64,000 nt of DNA from Lepas anatifera (Eukaryota > Arthropoda > Thecostraca > Lepadidae), in NCBI GenBank assembly GCA_034440635.1, contig JAOTON010001615.1, forward strand, positions 630,501-694,500. Direction: 5' to 3'. Both the position numbers and the translations under genes were made by a program. The notes under the pieces are model-generated. The model ran no database searches. It was not told the DNA's origin and saw nothing but the letters and a program-made list of their open reading frames with translations. Positions 11,390 through 23,122 of the stretch are shown here, piece by piece (position 1 is the stretch's first letter; each line of letters starts with the position of its first letter).

Positions 11390-14373
11390 AAACATCCGAT
11401 ACCTTTTTAGTCAATGTATGAATAAATTGCATTTTGTATCCAAAGTAGCGCCGTATTATACATGTCAAACCATTTCACCGTAAAACATAGCTTTTTGGTG
11501 ACTGTTTATGACATTGCTTGTTTGACAATCAAGAAGTAGATATAGCATTGCATTTCAAGTTCTGGTGATTTCACAGCTCTGCAGCTTTGAGTTCTTGGGA
11601 TACTTGACTGGCAAAGTATGAGAGCCATGGATGCAGCCTCAGATGTCACACGGTTTCGATGCGGGCGAGCAAGGCTGCATCCATTAATAGTTTGTGAGTT
11701 AAAGTTGCTTTTACTGAACAGTTCGTAGCTACAATGGGGCCTCACAGAAGATCAGAAATTAGAGTACCAAATATATGATCACGTTTTGATATAACAAATT
11801 TAAAGATCCATGCACAATTTCTCGGAGGTAAAACTTTTTCCCTCTAAAAACTTCCACAGATTTACAGCCATTCATCTGAAACTTTTTTCATTTCAAATAT
11901 CTCCTCTGTGAAATTATATCAATTCACCTTGGCTTGTATATTCACAGCTTGCACTCAACACAGTGAGACAATCAGCCGCTTGCACGAGACCGGAGATCGC
12001 TGTGGACGCCACTGGCTCCGAAGAGTCAATATCACACTGAAATCGCTCCAAATGCTATATACCAAGCTCGGGGAAGATCCCTAGGCTTCATGGGTAATCA
12101 GACTACCAACAAAAAAGAAAAGAGGAGGAAAGTGATGTAGGCCGGGGTGGAGAAATTATCTCGAGATAGAGCCTGAGTGTATGCCGCAAAATAGCCGGCT
12201 ACATTTTCTCCACCTTTGTCGGAGCACGCTGTTGTAATACTTGTAACGCTCCATCACAATGCTTGATGGCTGAGATTCTTCTCAGGCAGATTCACCTAAT
12301 CGACGCATTTTTCTGGAATCAGTTTCGGGCACTTGCTCAATGTGGATGCTTTCGACCAATCATAAACTTTAGTTGGTTTTTACATTTTGACATGTGAGAT
12401 GCTAATATGTCATTTCCCCTTAAACCCTCCAATGTTGTGCAACTCACTAATACGCATTTTTCGTGATATTTTGCGGTCCTGCTGCCTGATCCTACGTCAA
12501 ACCATTCAACCCACCACCTGGAATTATTATTTGTGTATACATTTGAGATAATTCTACGTGAAAGGCTATTTATATTTTCTTGCCAATAAGTATCAGGGCG
12601 ACTCGTTCGGAACAAAAATTCAGATATGCACGTGAGGACTTGGTAATTCCATTCCTTAGCTCATCAGCTTTCTCTGAATAAACTCTCCGATTGTTCGACC
12701 GGGAAAATCTCTTCGCCCCGTGATTTTGAGGTTTGAATCCATGTTGGATAGCTGATATTGGAGCATTGGAATCTCCCGATCCAAATGCTACTTTATTTGG
12801 TTATTTTGCCGTACTTGAAGCACATATTTTGGTCCCTTGACACAATGCAATCATTTTTCTTCCTTTATGCTCCGAAGAAATGTTTATGTCTTTTAAAATC
12901 CCTAAACGTCTGCTCATACTTTCCAGATTATTGGCATAAAATGATCCACATTGTATTTCTGGGAAGTATAATCTCATTTTGCTCGGCCACTAAAGTTTTG
13001 GTGCGTACTTTGTGCTGAAAGGTGTTCTGTCGCATTTTTTTAGTAAGATGACCCACCCACTAATGCAAATCACAAAGTAATTTCTTTGAGCAGTCTTGCC
13101 TGAGTAGCCAATAGCAAGCGTACATATTTTTTCATCAATAAGACTATAAATAAATGTTTAAACTAAAATTAAGACTATAAAGACTATAAATAGATATAAA
13201 CCTATAATAGGACTGCAAATAATGTTTTGTGGTATAAGCAAAGGCTGGCCTGATAGCTTATAAACTGTACCAATGTTCGGAGCTGTTTTCATCTTGGGTT
13301 TTGACAATTCCTTTCGCAAAAAAGTGCTGATATGTGCCTCACCGCGAATATTTTTTCTCGTTACTACAGCTGGCTAATGTTGCCCATTTCTGGACAGTAG
13401 TGCTAGGCTGAGATTTTCCAATTTCACGGAACGTGGTGGCAAAAAGAGACCACGACCTCTTAACAACAAATCTACTTGGCTTTTGACATGTACAGAAGGT
13501 TGCCGTTCTTCAGGAACGTTCTTCAGCTGTGCTGTGCAATCTTGCTATATTCTATCGTTATTTCCTGGGCCTTGCCCAGGAAAATCTTGCTAGTGCATTC
13601 TCCATTTCCTGGGACGAATGAGCTCGAATTTCCTAATAGGGACGTTCCATGACAAATCGACCAGGCACTACTTAGGTTTTACATACCATAATCTCAGATG
13701 CCGTTACAACCTCGTACTCTGTTTTATCAGCGGCGTATAATTTAGATTGAGAGTATTTCATTTCTCCAAAGAGGGGTTTTGTAGTTAAAGCTTGCAAAAA
13801 TCGTGGAACTCCGTGTTTGTGGCAAACATGGTGGCGAACAACCATTATTTTCTGGCTCTTCGTTGTTGAGGCTCATTTAGAATATGATGATATTGAGCAT
13901 TCTATTATCAAGCATTGAGCGTTAAGCTTTCTAAAAAAAGAATGAGTTTTTGAAAACTGCATTCAATTTTTGAAACGTTTTATTCCAGTGTGATCAGTGA
14001 TTCACCATAAAATAGCCTGCAGGAAAAATATTGCCCTGTGTCTGAGCTTTCCAAACACATCGATTATATTTTGTGTTTTTGTTTTTTGGATATCTAATCA
14101 GACAAAGAGTGCTGCCACGCGCGCGAAAATCGGCTGCGCGGCGCGCCCCACCGATAGCCGACTGGCACTCCGGCCAAATGACGAAACGCACGCGTGTTGT
14201 GCTCACCGTAGACTGTGAGCTGGAATTATATTTCTACGGAAAACATGCATCTAAAGATGCACATGAAATTGCGGCCATTTTTTCATAAGGTACGGGTATG
14301 CCATTGACAAAACGTTATTGCCTTTCTTTTCCTTTCATCTTCCTTTTTCGACTTCAGTAACGTTTCATTAAGA
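11390..14373. other. Long unassigned stretch
   Basis: No exon with supporting splice sites, RNA gene or dated repeat was identified. A CpG-rich patch at 14112-14200 (cgcgcgaaaatcggc) has an inverted, diverged relative at 23265-23335, so it is probably a dispersed repeat piece. Frames at 12337-12615, 12758-13018 and 13994-14218 have no recognisable features. Confidence 0.35.
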
Positions 14374-15377
14374 TTAACCCGCGCCCCACCGGGGTCCGGC
14401 GCCACCTTCGCCCCACCGGGGCCATCGATGGCCCCCCTCTAACTCCGAAATATGGGCGTTAGCGCAAATCTGCAAAGTGCAATAGAAAGCTCACGTGAAT
14501 TCAGTAAGAAATTACTTCGCATGTTTTAGTGCTCAGGTCAATGGTTTGACCTCCAGAGGTCAAATTAGGTCAAGATCTGCTATTTTCACTCAAATATGCA
14601 ATGATTAAGCAAACTGGGCATAACTCTTATGTCATTAGAGCTATTGAGGCCTGGTAAAGTACATTTGATAGCAAATTGCCTGTACTTTTTCCGCTATGTG
14701 GAACGTAAAGACCTCCCGCCAGTGGTTTGACCGCCAGAGGTCACCTCGTGACCTAATATGACCTGAGGTCACGAAAGGTCAAAAGTGACCTTGCCGTATA
14801 TCAAATGAAAGCCGTGACAAGACAAACACGATGGTGTTTGTTTCATTGCTCTAGCTCAATTAGGTCAAAGTTATTGTCAAAATACTGTTTTTGACCTCCG
14901 GTGACCTTGGATGACCTTGGAAAGTCAAAGGGCAAATATGACCCCTGGGATCCGTGAAAGGGTGTCCAAAACGTTGTTCTGAGCAGTCTGAGTATTTGCA
15001 ATCATTTTTGTGGCTTTTATATCATGAAATAGCTTTTCCCATGCTTTTCCAATGGGAGAGGTCGCCTCGTGACCTGACCTCAGGGCACGAAATCGAAAAT
15101 CCCGGATATACACCTTGTAGACCCTGGAGGGGTCATGAAGTGTAGGAAGTTTCAAATCGATCGACTTTGAAATGTGCTCTTACAGGCTCTAAAGTGAAGC
15201 GAGGTGACCTTGGTTGACCTCGTCTGGTGCCTGACCTTGGGTGACCCGGGGTAAAAATTTCAGGGATGATGGGAAAATGATGCAGTGGAGGTGAGCCCTC
15301 AACCGGGTGCTGCGCCGTTTTTCTGCTATCCCGGTAAAACCTTAGGGGGGCCATCGATGCCCCCTGGCGAGGGTTAA
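14374..15377 (+). mobile_element. Family A TTAA element, copy A1 (complete)
   Basis: TTAA at 14374-14377 and 15374-15377. The left end is TTAACCCGCGCCCCACCGGG and the right end is its near inverse (ggcgagggttaa). A palindrome built on GGCCATCGATGGCC is near the left end (clear) and near the right end (damaged to GGCCATCGATGCCCC here). The interior holds at least a dozen AGGTCA/TGACCT motifs. It is non-coding. The frame running on the minus strand at 14925-15155 recurs in every copy with different breaks and is not a gene. TTAA flanks suggest piggyBac-type mobilisation by a source element outside the window. Confidence 0.85.
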
Positions 15378-16151
15378 AGAACGTAAACAACGTACATTAT
15401 GAAGTATGTGTGCTGAAGCAAGGTGGAATCGATATTTTTCAAGTCCTGCGTGGAGACGAATTCATAGCTAAAGGGCTGGGTTATGACAGTAGTGTATTAA
15501 ATTTCGTGGCATTTGGTTCGTTTCACCTTTATGACCAGCAGAGGGGCTGAATAAAAGTACCAGAAGACAAATTGAATTCCTACTGATGTATGGAAGTGAC
15601 CTACTTTGGTTCACGGTTTGGATGGACGTTACTGCCTTGACGTTTACCACTTCGGTTCTGCAATGAAATGATAAGCCCCAAGCACATCCTGTTATGTTTT
15701 GAACACGGTAATAAGAAATTGAAAGCACACAGCGAACAATAAACCTGCTTCAAAGGATTAGCTTAACCAAAAGCTTATCTGTTCTGACGGGAGTATCGTA
15801 CAGCAGTGGCAATGCATGGGAAACATCGACTTCGGCTGGAACTGTTGGAGCGGCCAGTGAGTCAGTCGATCATGATTGTGTCTCCGCTGCGAGCAGCTCT
15901 ACAGTAACTGACTGCGGCTGCTGTCTGGTTCTTCTTGAGCAATTGTGACATCTTCCGGATTTAGATTTACTCTGTCTTGCTAGTAGGCGTCTTTTCCGGA
16001 GAACACTTGACGGGGCCAGCCCCAGCGATTCTATTTTTGGTCCCGGTGTCCTGGCACCGGGACTGAATGCTGGCCCCTGCCGGGACTTGCCGGGATCAGC
16101 TGGATCTGTGCCGGTACCTTTGAGGATTCGGGAGCGTAGCAGTTTCAACCG
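15378..16151. other. Unassigned stretch with a weak minus-strand frame
   Basis: A minus-strand frame at 15870-16148 includes a C-x-x-C (SGRCHNCSRR) and a proline/glycine-rich part, but no splice sites or paralogue support it. A short similar GGGACCAATGCCAGG-type sequence is at 21590-21650. Otherwise nothing was recognised. Confidence 0.3.
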
Positions 16152-16919
16152 TTACCCCACGGGGGGCATCGATGCCCCTAAGGTTTTTTTCTTCTGAATA
16201 ACATAAAAACGACGAGGCCCAGCACCACGGATAAGCCATCACTTTCCCATCATCCCTGAATTTTTTTTACTCCTGGCCACTCTAGGTCAGGACTGGGCGA
16301 GGTCAACCAGTGGCACCTCACTTCAACTTTTGAAATCTATCATAGCTACATTTCTAGGTTGATCGGTTTGAAATTTTCTACACTTGATGACCCCTCCAGG
16401 GTCTAAAAAGGAATATCCGGGATTTTTATCTAGAGAGCTGAGGTTAGGACACAAGGTGACCTCTACCATTGAAAAAGCATGGGTAAAAGCTGTCTTATGA
16501 TCTAAAAGTCACACAAAATGATTGCAAATCCTGAGATTTCTCAGAATGATATTCTTGGCATTCCATCTAAGGGGTGATCTTTCCCTTTGAATTATACGAG
16601 GTCATCACTAGTCACCAGGGTCATAAGCAGTATTTTGACGATATCTGTTGACCTAATGAAGCTAGAGCACTAAATTAAACGTCATCGGGTATGTCTCTCG
16701 TCACTGGCTTTCATTTTCTGTACGTACAGCAACGTTACTTTCTGACCTTTCGTGACCTGAGGTCATGTTAGGTCAAGAGGAACTCTCTGGAGTTCAAACC
16801 ACTGGCGGAATGTTACTATGCTTCATATAGCGGAGAAAGCCGTGACATTTTCCTATCAAATGCACTTTACCAGATCTCAATAGCTCTAATGGCATATGAG
16901 CTATGCCCAGGTGTCTTAA
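16152..16919 (-). mobile_element. Family A element A2, left part, split by later insertions
   Basis: This is an older, diverged, reverse-orientation copy. Its outer end is worn (ttaccccacggggggcatcg). It breaks exactly at an internal TTAA (16916-16919) that intact copies also have. The missing 220 bp are found, in the same orientation, at 20533-20757. The two pieces add up to about 0.99 kb, the normal family length. Everything between them was inserted at that TTAA. Confidence 0.85.
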
Positions 16920-18935
16920 CACGTGCCCCACTAGGGTCCCTGGCATGACGCGCCCCGCTGGGGGCGTTTTTCGCCCCCTCCGTATCTTATTCCCCATGAA
17001 GCTAAAGGAAAATTACGAGCGGCGTACAAAATCTCTTGACAAGACGAGGATATTTTATACGAAGAATTTTTATGTCAGGTCAATATTGAGGTCAGCATAG
17101 GTCAAAGAAGGTTCCATAGTCTTACAACAGAGCAGTGTACATTTCTCTCTCTAGATCAGCGCTCAGGAAAGCCAGCTCAAATCTTTATGTATCATTGGAT
17201 TTCTCCCATTGCGGTGAATCGAATGATGTATAATATGACCTTGTTAAGTCGAATGGTGAAAATAACCTGACCTCGAACTAGGTCAGGGTCACAGAGCGAC
17301 CTGGTATGGTCATGTTGCCTATCAATCGACTCCCCGTGACAATATAAGCACAATGCAAGCAAAATGGGAGCTTTATCTCCATTCAGTAAGAATTTATTGG
17401 CAAAAAACTCACTCTATGCTCCCGTGACCTGACATGACCTTTGAGAAGTCAGATGCTCAAAAACTCAACTTTATGGTCAAGATCATGGTAAGAATAGACG
17501 GTTTGAGGATTGTCAGCTTTATTTATCCAGTATTTACTGAAAACGAGCCCATTTTTTACCATAAATGGGATGATGAAAAATTGACCCCATCTTAGGTCAA
17601 CAATATAAAAATTCTGAGACAGCAGACTTTTAGACCCTAATGACCTATCATATTGTGAAAGTTTCAAACTGATCAGTACGCTGATGTTCCCTGGACGCTG
17701 CTTCAAACTCGTAATTTTAGGTTTTCAGGTTGGGTCACTTGACCTTGAATAGCTCCTTGACCTGACATGACCTTGACTCAAAAATTTGATCAGATGTTTA
17801 ACCCGCGCCCCACCGGGGTCCGGCGCCACCTTCGCCCCACCGGGGGCCATCGATGGCCCCCCTCTAACTCCGAAAATATGGGCGTTAGCGCAAATCTGCA
17901 AAGTGCAATAGAAAGCTCGCGTGAATTCAGTAAGAAATTACTTCGCATGTTTTAGTGCTCAGGTCAATGGTTTGACCTCAGAGGTCAAATTAGGTCAAGA
18001 TCGGCTATTTTCACTCAAATATGCAATGATTAAGCAAACTGGGCATAACTCTTATGTCATTAGAGCTATTGAGGCCTGGTAAAGTACATTTGATAGCAAA
18101 TTGCCTGTACTTTTTCCGCTATGTGGAACGTAAAGACCTCCCGCCAGTAGTTTGACCGCCAGAGGTCACCTCGTGACCTAATATGACCTGAGGTCACGAA
18201 AGGTCAAAAAGTGACCTTGCCGTATATCAAATGAAAGCCAGTGACAAGACAAACACGATGGTGTTTGTTTCATTGCTCTAGCTCAATCAGGTCAAAAGTT
18301 ATTGTCAAAATACTGTTTTTGACCTATGGTGACCTTGGATGACCTTGGAAAAGTCAAAGGGCAAATATGACCCCTGGGATCCGTGAAAGGGTGTCCAAAA
18401 ACGTTGTTCTGAGCAGTCTGAGTATTTGCAATCATTTTTGTGGCTTTTATATCATGAAACAACTTTTCCCCATGCTTTTCCAATGGGAGAGGTCGCCTCG
18501 TGACCTGACCTCAGGGCACGAAATCGAAAAATCCCGGATATACACCTTGTAGACCCTGGTGGGGTTATGAAGTGTAGGAAGTTTCAAATCGATCGACTTT
18601 GAAATGTAGCTCTTACAGAGCTCTAAAGGTCAAGTGAGGTGACCTTGGTTGACCTCGTCTGGTGACCTGACCTTGGGTGACCCGGGGTAAAAATTTCAGG
18701 GATGATGGGAAAATGATGCAGTGAGAGGTAGAGTCCTCAACTGCGGTGCTGCGCCTCGTCGTTTTTCTGCTATCCCGAAAAACCTTAGGGGGCTATCGAT
18801 GGCCCCCGGTGGGCGAGGGTTAAAATTAATTAGGCATAAGGTACTGTAAGTTTCGTTGCTCTGCAGGTCTTTTTTACCTATCTGGGGAAAACCAGGAGGG
18901 GCGAATTTCGCCCCCTCCAGCAGGGCGCGTGTTAA
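16916..18935 (+). mobile_element. Family C TTAA element, carrying a nested family A copy
   Basis: Left end TTAACACGTGCCCCACTAGG at 16916; right end ccagcagggcgcgtgttaa finishing at TTAA 18932-18935. Family-specific palindromic ends are GGGGGCGTTTTTCGCCCCC near 16961-16979 and GGGGCGAATTTCGCCCCC near 18898-18915. Without the nested copy at 17798-18823 it is about 1.0 kb. The interior includes AGGTCA motifs and a segment (17210-17440) resembling family B bodies. Non-coding. Confidence 0.75.
17798..18823 (+). mobile_element. Family A element A3, nested in family C
   Basis: Complete copy with TTAA at 17798-17801 and 18820-18823, family A inverted ends and both GGCCATCGATGGCC palindromes (the right one reads GGCTATCGATGGCC). 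Very similar to A1, A4 and A5, so recent relative to the split copy A2. Confidence 0.85.
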
Positions 18936-19413
18936 AGGGAATGTGCCACCTTGGTCGAATTCTGGAATTTAGTGTAATCAGAGGTACTTTTAGCCGCAAA
19001 TCATGGAAGTGTCCATTATTTCTCTGAAAAAATGTACAATAATCTCAACATTTTGATTCTTAAAATACTCCTCTAGGGAAATAAATAAATAAATACCTGT
19101 CTGTGGATGAGGTCACGATCTGGCAACCACTGCCATATTCAATAGGCTTCAAGTGCTTCGATTGGCTGATACTCATCGTGACGTCAGCATATGTCGTCAC
19201 GCCAACAACTGACAGTCTGTGTCCTGCTGCTAAGGGCACATGAGGGGTACATTTCAGGTAGTTTTTAGTTTTTCTCTACGGAAAGTTGGAGTTCCAAGAC
19301 AAAAGATATATATACATATATATATATATATAAAGTATCAGATTTTTCGGCATGCTTTACAACTTGGCTATCTCAATAAAAATCACGTTATAAAGGTGCC
19401 ACATTCCCTTTAA
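18932..19413 (+). mobile_element. Family D TTAA MITE (482 bp)
   Basis: The inverted ends are AGGGAATGTGCCACCTT (left) and, inverted, AGGGAATGTGGCACCTTT (right), flanked by TTAA at 18932-18935 and 19410-19413. Both TTAAs are shared with the neighbouring elements. It contains a tatata run at 19307-19332. A terminal piece of the same family lies at 61885-61947. Confidence 0.85.
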
Positions 19414-20536
19414 CCCGCGCCCCACCGGGGGTCCGGCGCCACCTTCGCCCCACCGGGGGGCCATCGATGGCCCCCTCTAACTCCGAAAATATGGGCGTTA
19501 GCGCAAATCTGCAAAGTGCAATAGAAAGCTCGCGTGAATTCAGTAAGAAATTACTTCGCATGTTTTAGTGCTCAGGTCAATGGTTTGACCTCCAGAGGTC
19601 AAATTATGTCAAGATCGACTTCATCTATAATATCGACTTCATCTATAAGTGGGTTTTACTGACCCGTTGGTGATATGTTTAATAAACTAAACTAAACTAA
19701 ACTAAGATCGGCTATTTTCACTCAAATATGCAATGATTAAGCAAACTGGGCAATATTCTTATGTCATTAGAGCTATTGAGACCTGGTAAAGTACATTTGA
19801 TAGCAAATTGCCAGTACTTTTTCCGCTATGTGGAACGTAAAGACCTCCCGCCAGTGGTTTGACCGCCAGAGGTCACCTCGTGACCTAATATGACCTGAGG
19901 TCACGAAAGGTCAAAAAGTGACCTTGCTGTATATCAAATGAAAGCCAGTGACAAGACAAACACGATGGTGTTTGTTTCACCGATCTAGCTCAATTAGGTC
20001 AAAAGTTATTGTCAAAATACTGTTTTTGACCTCTGGTGACCTTGGATGACCTTGGAAAAGTCAAAGGGCAAATATGACCCCTGAGATCCGTGAAAGGGTG
20101 TCTAAAAACGTTGTTCTGAGCAGTCTGAGTATTTGCAATCATTTTTGTGGCTTTTATATCATGAAATAGCTTTTCCCCATGCTTTTCCAATGGGAGAGGT
20201 CGCCCCGTGACCTGACCTCAGGGCACGAAATCAAAAAATCCCGGATATACACCTTGTAGACCCTGGAGGGGTCATGAATTGTAGGAAGTTTCAAATCGAT
20301 CGACTTTGAAATGTAGCTCTTACAGAGCTCTAAAGGTGAAGTGAGGTGACCTTGGTTGACCTCGTCTGGTGACCTGACCTTGGGTGACCCGGGGTAAAAA
20401 ATTTCAGGGATGATGGGAAAATGATGCAGTGAGAGGTAGAGCCCTCAACCGCGGTGCTGCGCCTCGTCGTTTTTCTGCTATCTCGGAAAAACCTTAGGGG
20501 GCCATCGATGGCCCCTCCCGGTGGGGCGAGGGTTAA
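19410..20536 (+). mobile_element. Family A element A4, with a short retrotransposed insert
   Basis: Family A copy with TTAA at 19410-19413 and 20533-20536. It is about 100 bp longer than its sisters because of the insert at 19616-19706. Palindrome near 19462-19478 and 20498-20515. Confidence 0.85.
19616..19706 (+). mobile_element. Short LINE-like 3' fragment with (ACTAA) tail
   Basis: About 90 bp absent from other family A copies. It begins with two atcgacttcatctata units, ends with aataaactaaactaaactaa, and is flanked by the duplicated aagatcg. This is the expected form of a heavily 5'-truncated retrotransposed insertion. A similar tail (aataaactaaactaaa) occurs at 50233-50248. Confidence 0.7.
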
Positions 20537-20757
20537 GCATTGCATATTTTAGTGGAAATGACCCAAATTGACCTCTGGAGGTCAAATCATTGACTTGAGC
20601 GCTTATAAATGCAAATAAAACCAAACTGAATTCACACGAGTATTCCAATGCACTTCGCAGATTTGCGCCAGCCCCCATAGTTTCGGAGTTACGGGGGGCA
20701 TCAATGGCCCCCGATGGGGCGAAAGAGGCGCCCGACCCCCGGTGAGGTGCGGGTTAA
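20533..20757 (-). mobile_element. Family A element A2, right part
   Basis: Terminal 220 bp of a reverse family A copy, ending at TTAA 20754-20757. It starts at the internal TTAA (ttaagcattgcatatttt) that in intact copies is continuous with the sequence found at 16152-16919. See that entry. Confidence 0.8.
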
Positions 20758-20902
20758 TTTAGACCTGTGTTCCTTGGAGCCTATATCGGATTGCGATTTA
20801 TAATTTTTTTGTCAGTTCAGTTAGATTTTCCTTAGCGTTTGACGAATGAATAACTTAACGTGGCTAGCTACGCACAAATAAATGATCTTACTAAGCCAAT
20901 AC

Positions 20903-21294
20903 GGGGATGTTCATAAATGACGTCACTAGGGGGGTGTCGGGCCGAAAAGTGGCATACCATAGCCAGGGCCCTAGATCTGTTCTCGATCCAGTGGGTTTTG
21001 GGTGGGTTAACATCGGCACGGCCATACAAGCCCTGCACAGATTCTATGGGAGATCCAAAATCCAGGGCGGTCCTGACTCCCAAGCCCCATGTAACTACCC
21101 ATGACCATAGCATGTGGTAGGCCTATTTTGGCAGCAGTTTTTTTACTGTTGATTTCTTTCTTGAGCTTGTCAAAAAGGATGGGACTGGCTAGAATTCGAA
21201 GTGAGTAAGGAGTGCCTGAATAAAGTGGTAAAACGAGGGAAGGAGGGAGTCTAGAAACTCCTACAAAAGATGACGTCACTTATGAACAGCCCCT
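20903..21294. mobile_element. MITE with GTTCATAAATGACGTCA inverted ends
   Basis: Left end ggggatgttcataaatgacg at 20903; right end, inverted, aggggctgttcataagtgac at 21294. About 390 bp, no coding frame of its own. The superfamily is not assigned because the target duplication is unclear. Confidence 0.7.
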
Positions 21295-22087
21295 AATTTT
21301 ACTTAAGCAATACCCATTTTTCGAGTTCACTTTTCCTTTGAAGATGGGTTTGGACTTTCTGATCCATGAAAACTTTAAGTACACTGTAAGCGATTTGTAG
21401 CAGTTTGCACTGAGCTTAATTCCGTCCATAGACCATGAATATTATAATTTAGCCGTAAGAAGTTCCATTCGAGAATGAATTGAACAACACAAATACACAT
21501 AACTCATGGCTGAAAGAGAAAATCGAAGTCTCTAGTTGAAACGGATAAGACAAGGCTGCAGATTTTTCCTATTAACCCGAGTTTGTTGCCGGGACCAATG
21601 CCAGGACCAAGTTAGGTCTTGCCAGGACCAGTAGAGGCCTACCGGCGCCGGGACCAAGAATCTAGAAAATGTAGAGCACCGTGTTAGCACGATAAGCCCT
21701 CTTATCCCGTGGCATTCTACCACTCCAGTGTCGCACACAAGTTTGAAAACCAAAACCGACAGCAGAAAACTGGCGTCCGAAACGAAGTAGCCATCTTGAA
21801 GCCATGCATTATCTTCATCGAACAGCCAGCAGCTCAAGTAACAATGTCATATTGACTGTTGAAGATGTGCTCCCAGCTTCATGAGCTGCGCAATGGACAT
21901 GACACCTGGCGCGTGTCATGAAGGCACTGATGCACAAACCGGAGTGGAGACCGCAGAACCACGGCCAAGGTTCATCTGTGTTTGATACGATGTCCTTACA
22001 ACACACATAACAGACCAAGCTTACACAAGTCTCTTCATTTTCAAAAACAGAATGATCTCAAATCCCCGACCAATTTTATGGGCAACG
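21295..22087. other. Unassigned stretch
   Basis: Frames at 21532-21837 and 21815-22018 (-) show no motif and no splice support. No known repeat was recognised. Confidence 0.3.
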
Positions 22088-23122
22088 TTAACCCGCGCCC
22101 CACCGGGGGGTCCGGCGCCACCTTCGCCCCACCGGGGGCCATCGATGGCCCCCCTCTAACTCCGAAAATATGGGCGTTAGCGCAAATCTGCAAAGTGCAA
22201 TAGAAAGCTCGCGTGAATTCAGTAAGAAATTACTTCGCATGTTTTAGTGCTCAGGTCAATGGTTTGACCTCCAGAGGTCAAATTAGGTCAAGATCGGCTA
22301 TTTTCACTCAAATATGCAATGATTAAGCAAACTGGGCATAACTCTTATGTCATTAGAGCTATTGAAGCCTGGTAAAGTGCATTTGATAGCAAATTGCCAG
22401 TACTTTTTCCGCTATGTGGAACGTAAAGACCTCCCGCCAGTGGTTTGACCGCCAGAGGTCACCTCGTGACCTAATATGACCTGAGGTCACGAAAGGTCAA
22501 AAAGTGACCTTGCCGTATATCAAATGAAAGCCAGTGACAAGACAAACACGATGGTGTTTGTTTCACTGCTCTAGCTCAATTAGGTCAAAAGTTATTGTCA
22601 AAATACTGTTTTTGACCTCTGGTGACCTTGGATGACCTTGAAAAAGTCAAAGGGCAAATATGACCCCTGGGATCCGTGAAAGGGTGCCCAAAAACGTTGT
22701 TCTGAGCAGTCTGAGTATTTGCAATCATTTTTGTGGCTTTTATATCATGAAATAGCTTTTCCCCATGCTTTTCCAATGGGAGAGGTCGCCTCGTGACCTG
22801 ACCTCAGGGCACGAAATCGAAAAAATCCCGGATATACACCTTGTAGACCCTGGAGGGGTCATGAAGTGTAGGAAGTTTCAAATCGATCGACTTTGAAATG
22901 TAGCTCTTACAGAGCTCTAAAGGTGAAGTGAGGTGACCTTGGTTGACCTCGTCTGGTGACCTGACCTTGGGTGACCCGGGGTAAAAAATTTCAGGGATGA
23001 TGGGAAAATGATGCAGTGAGAGGTAGAGCCCTCAACCGCGGTGCTGCGCCTCGTCGTTTTTCTGCTATCCCGGAAAAACCTTAGGGGGCCATCGATGGCC
23101 CCCCGGTGGGGGCGAGGGTTAA
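22088..23122 (+). mobile_element. Family A element A5 (complete)
   Basis: TTAA at 22088-22091 and 23119-23122, both palindromes intact (near 22137-22154 and 23088-23104), interior as in A1, A3 and A4. Non-coding. Confidence 0.85.

Noticed and set aside
11990..12235. Hairpin-like inverted ggtggagaaa / tttctccacc pair as a possible structured RNA
   Set aside because: Only about ten base pairs with a large loop and no covariation evidence; chance is sufficient.
18292..18483. Repeated about 63-residue frame beginning MEKHGEKLFHDIKATKMIAN, also at 19999, 22585 and 59067
   Set aside because: It recurs only because family A copies are nearly identical. It is short, broken in diverged copies (14925, 16152-16919, 32252) and has no motif, so it is not a conserved protein.
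14374..23122. Possible CRISPR or direct-repeat array because similar units recur
   Set aside because: Units are about 1 kb transposons with inverted ends and TTAA flanks, not short repeats with spacers; the DNA is eukaryotic.
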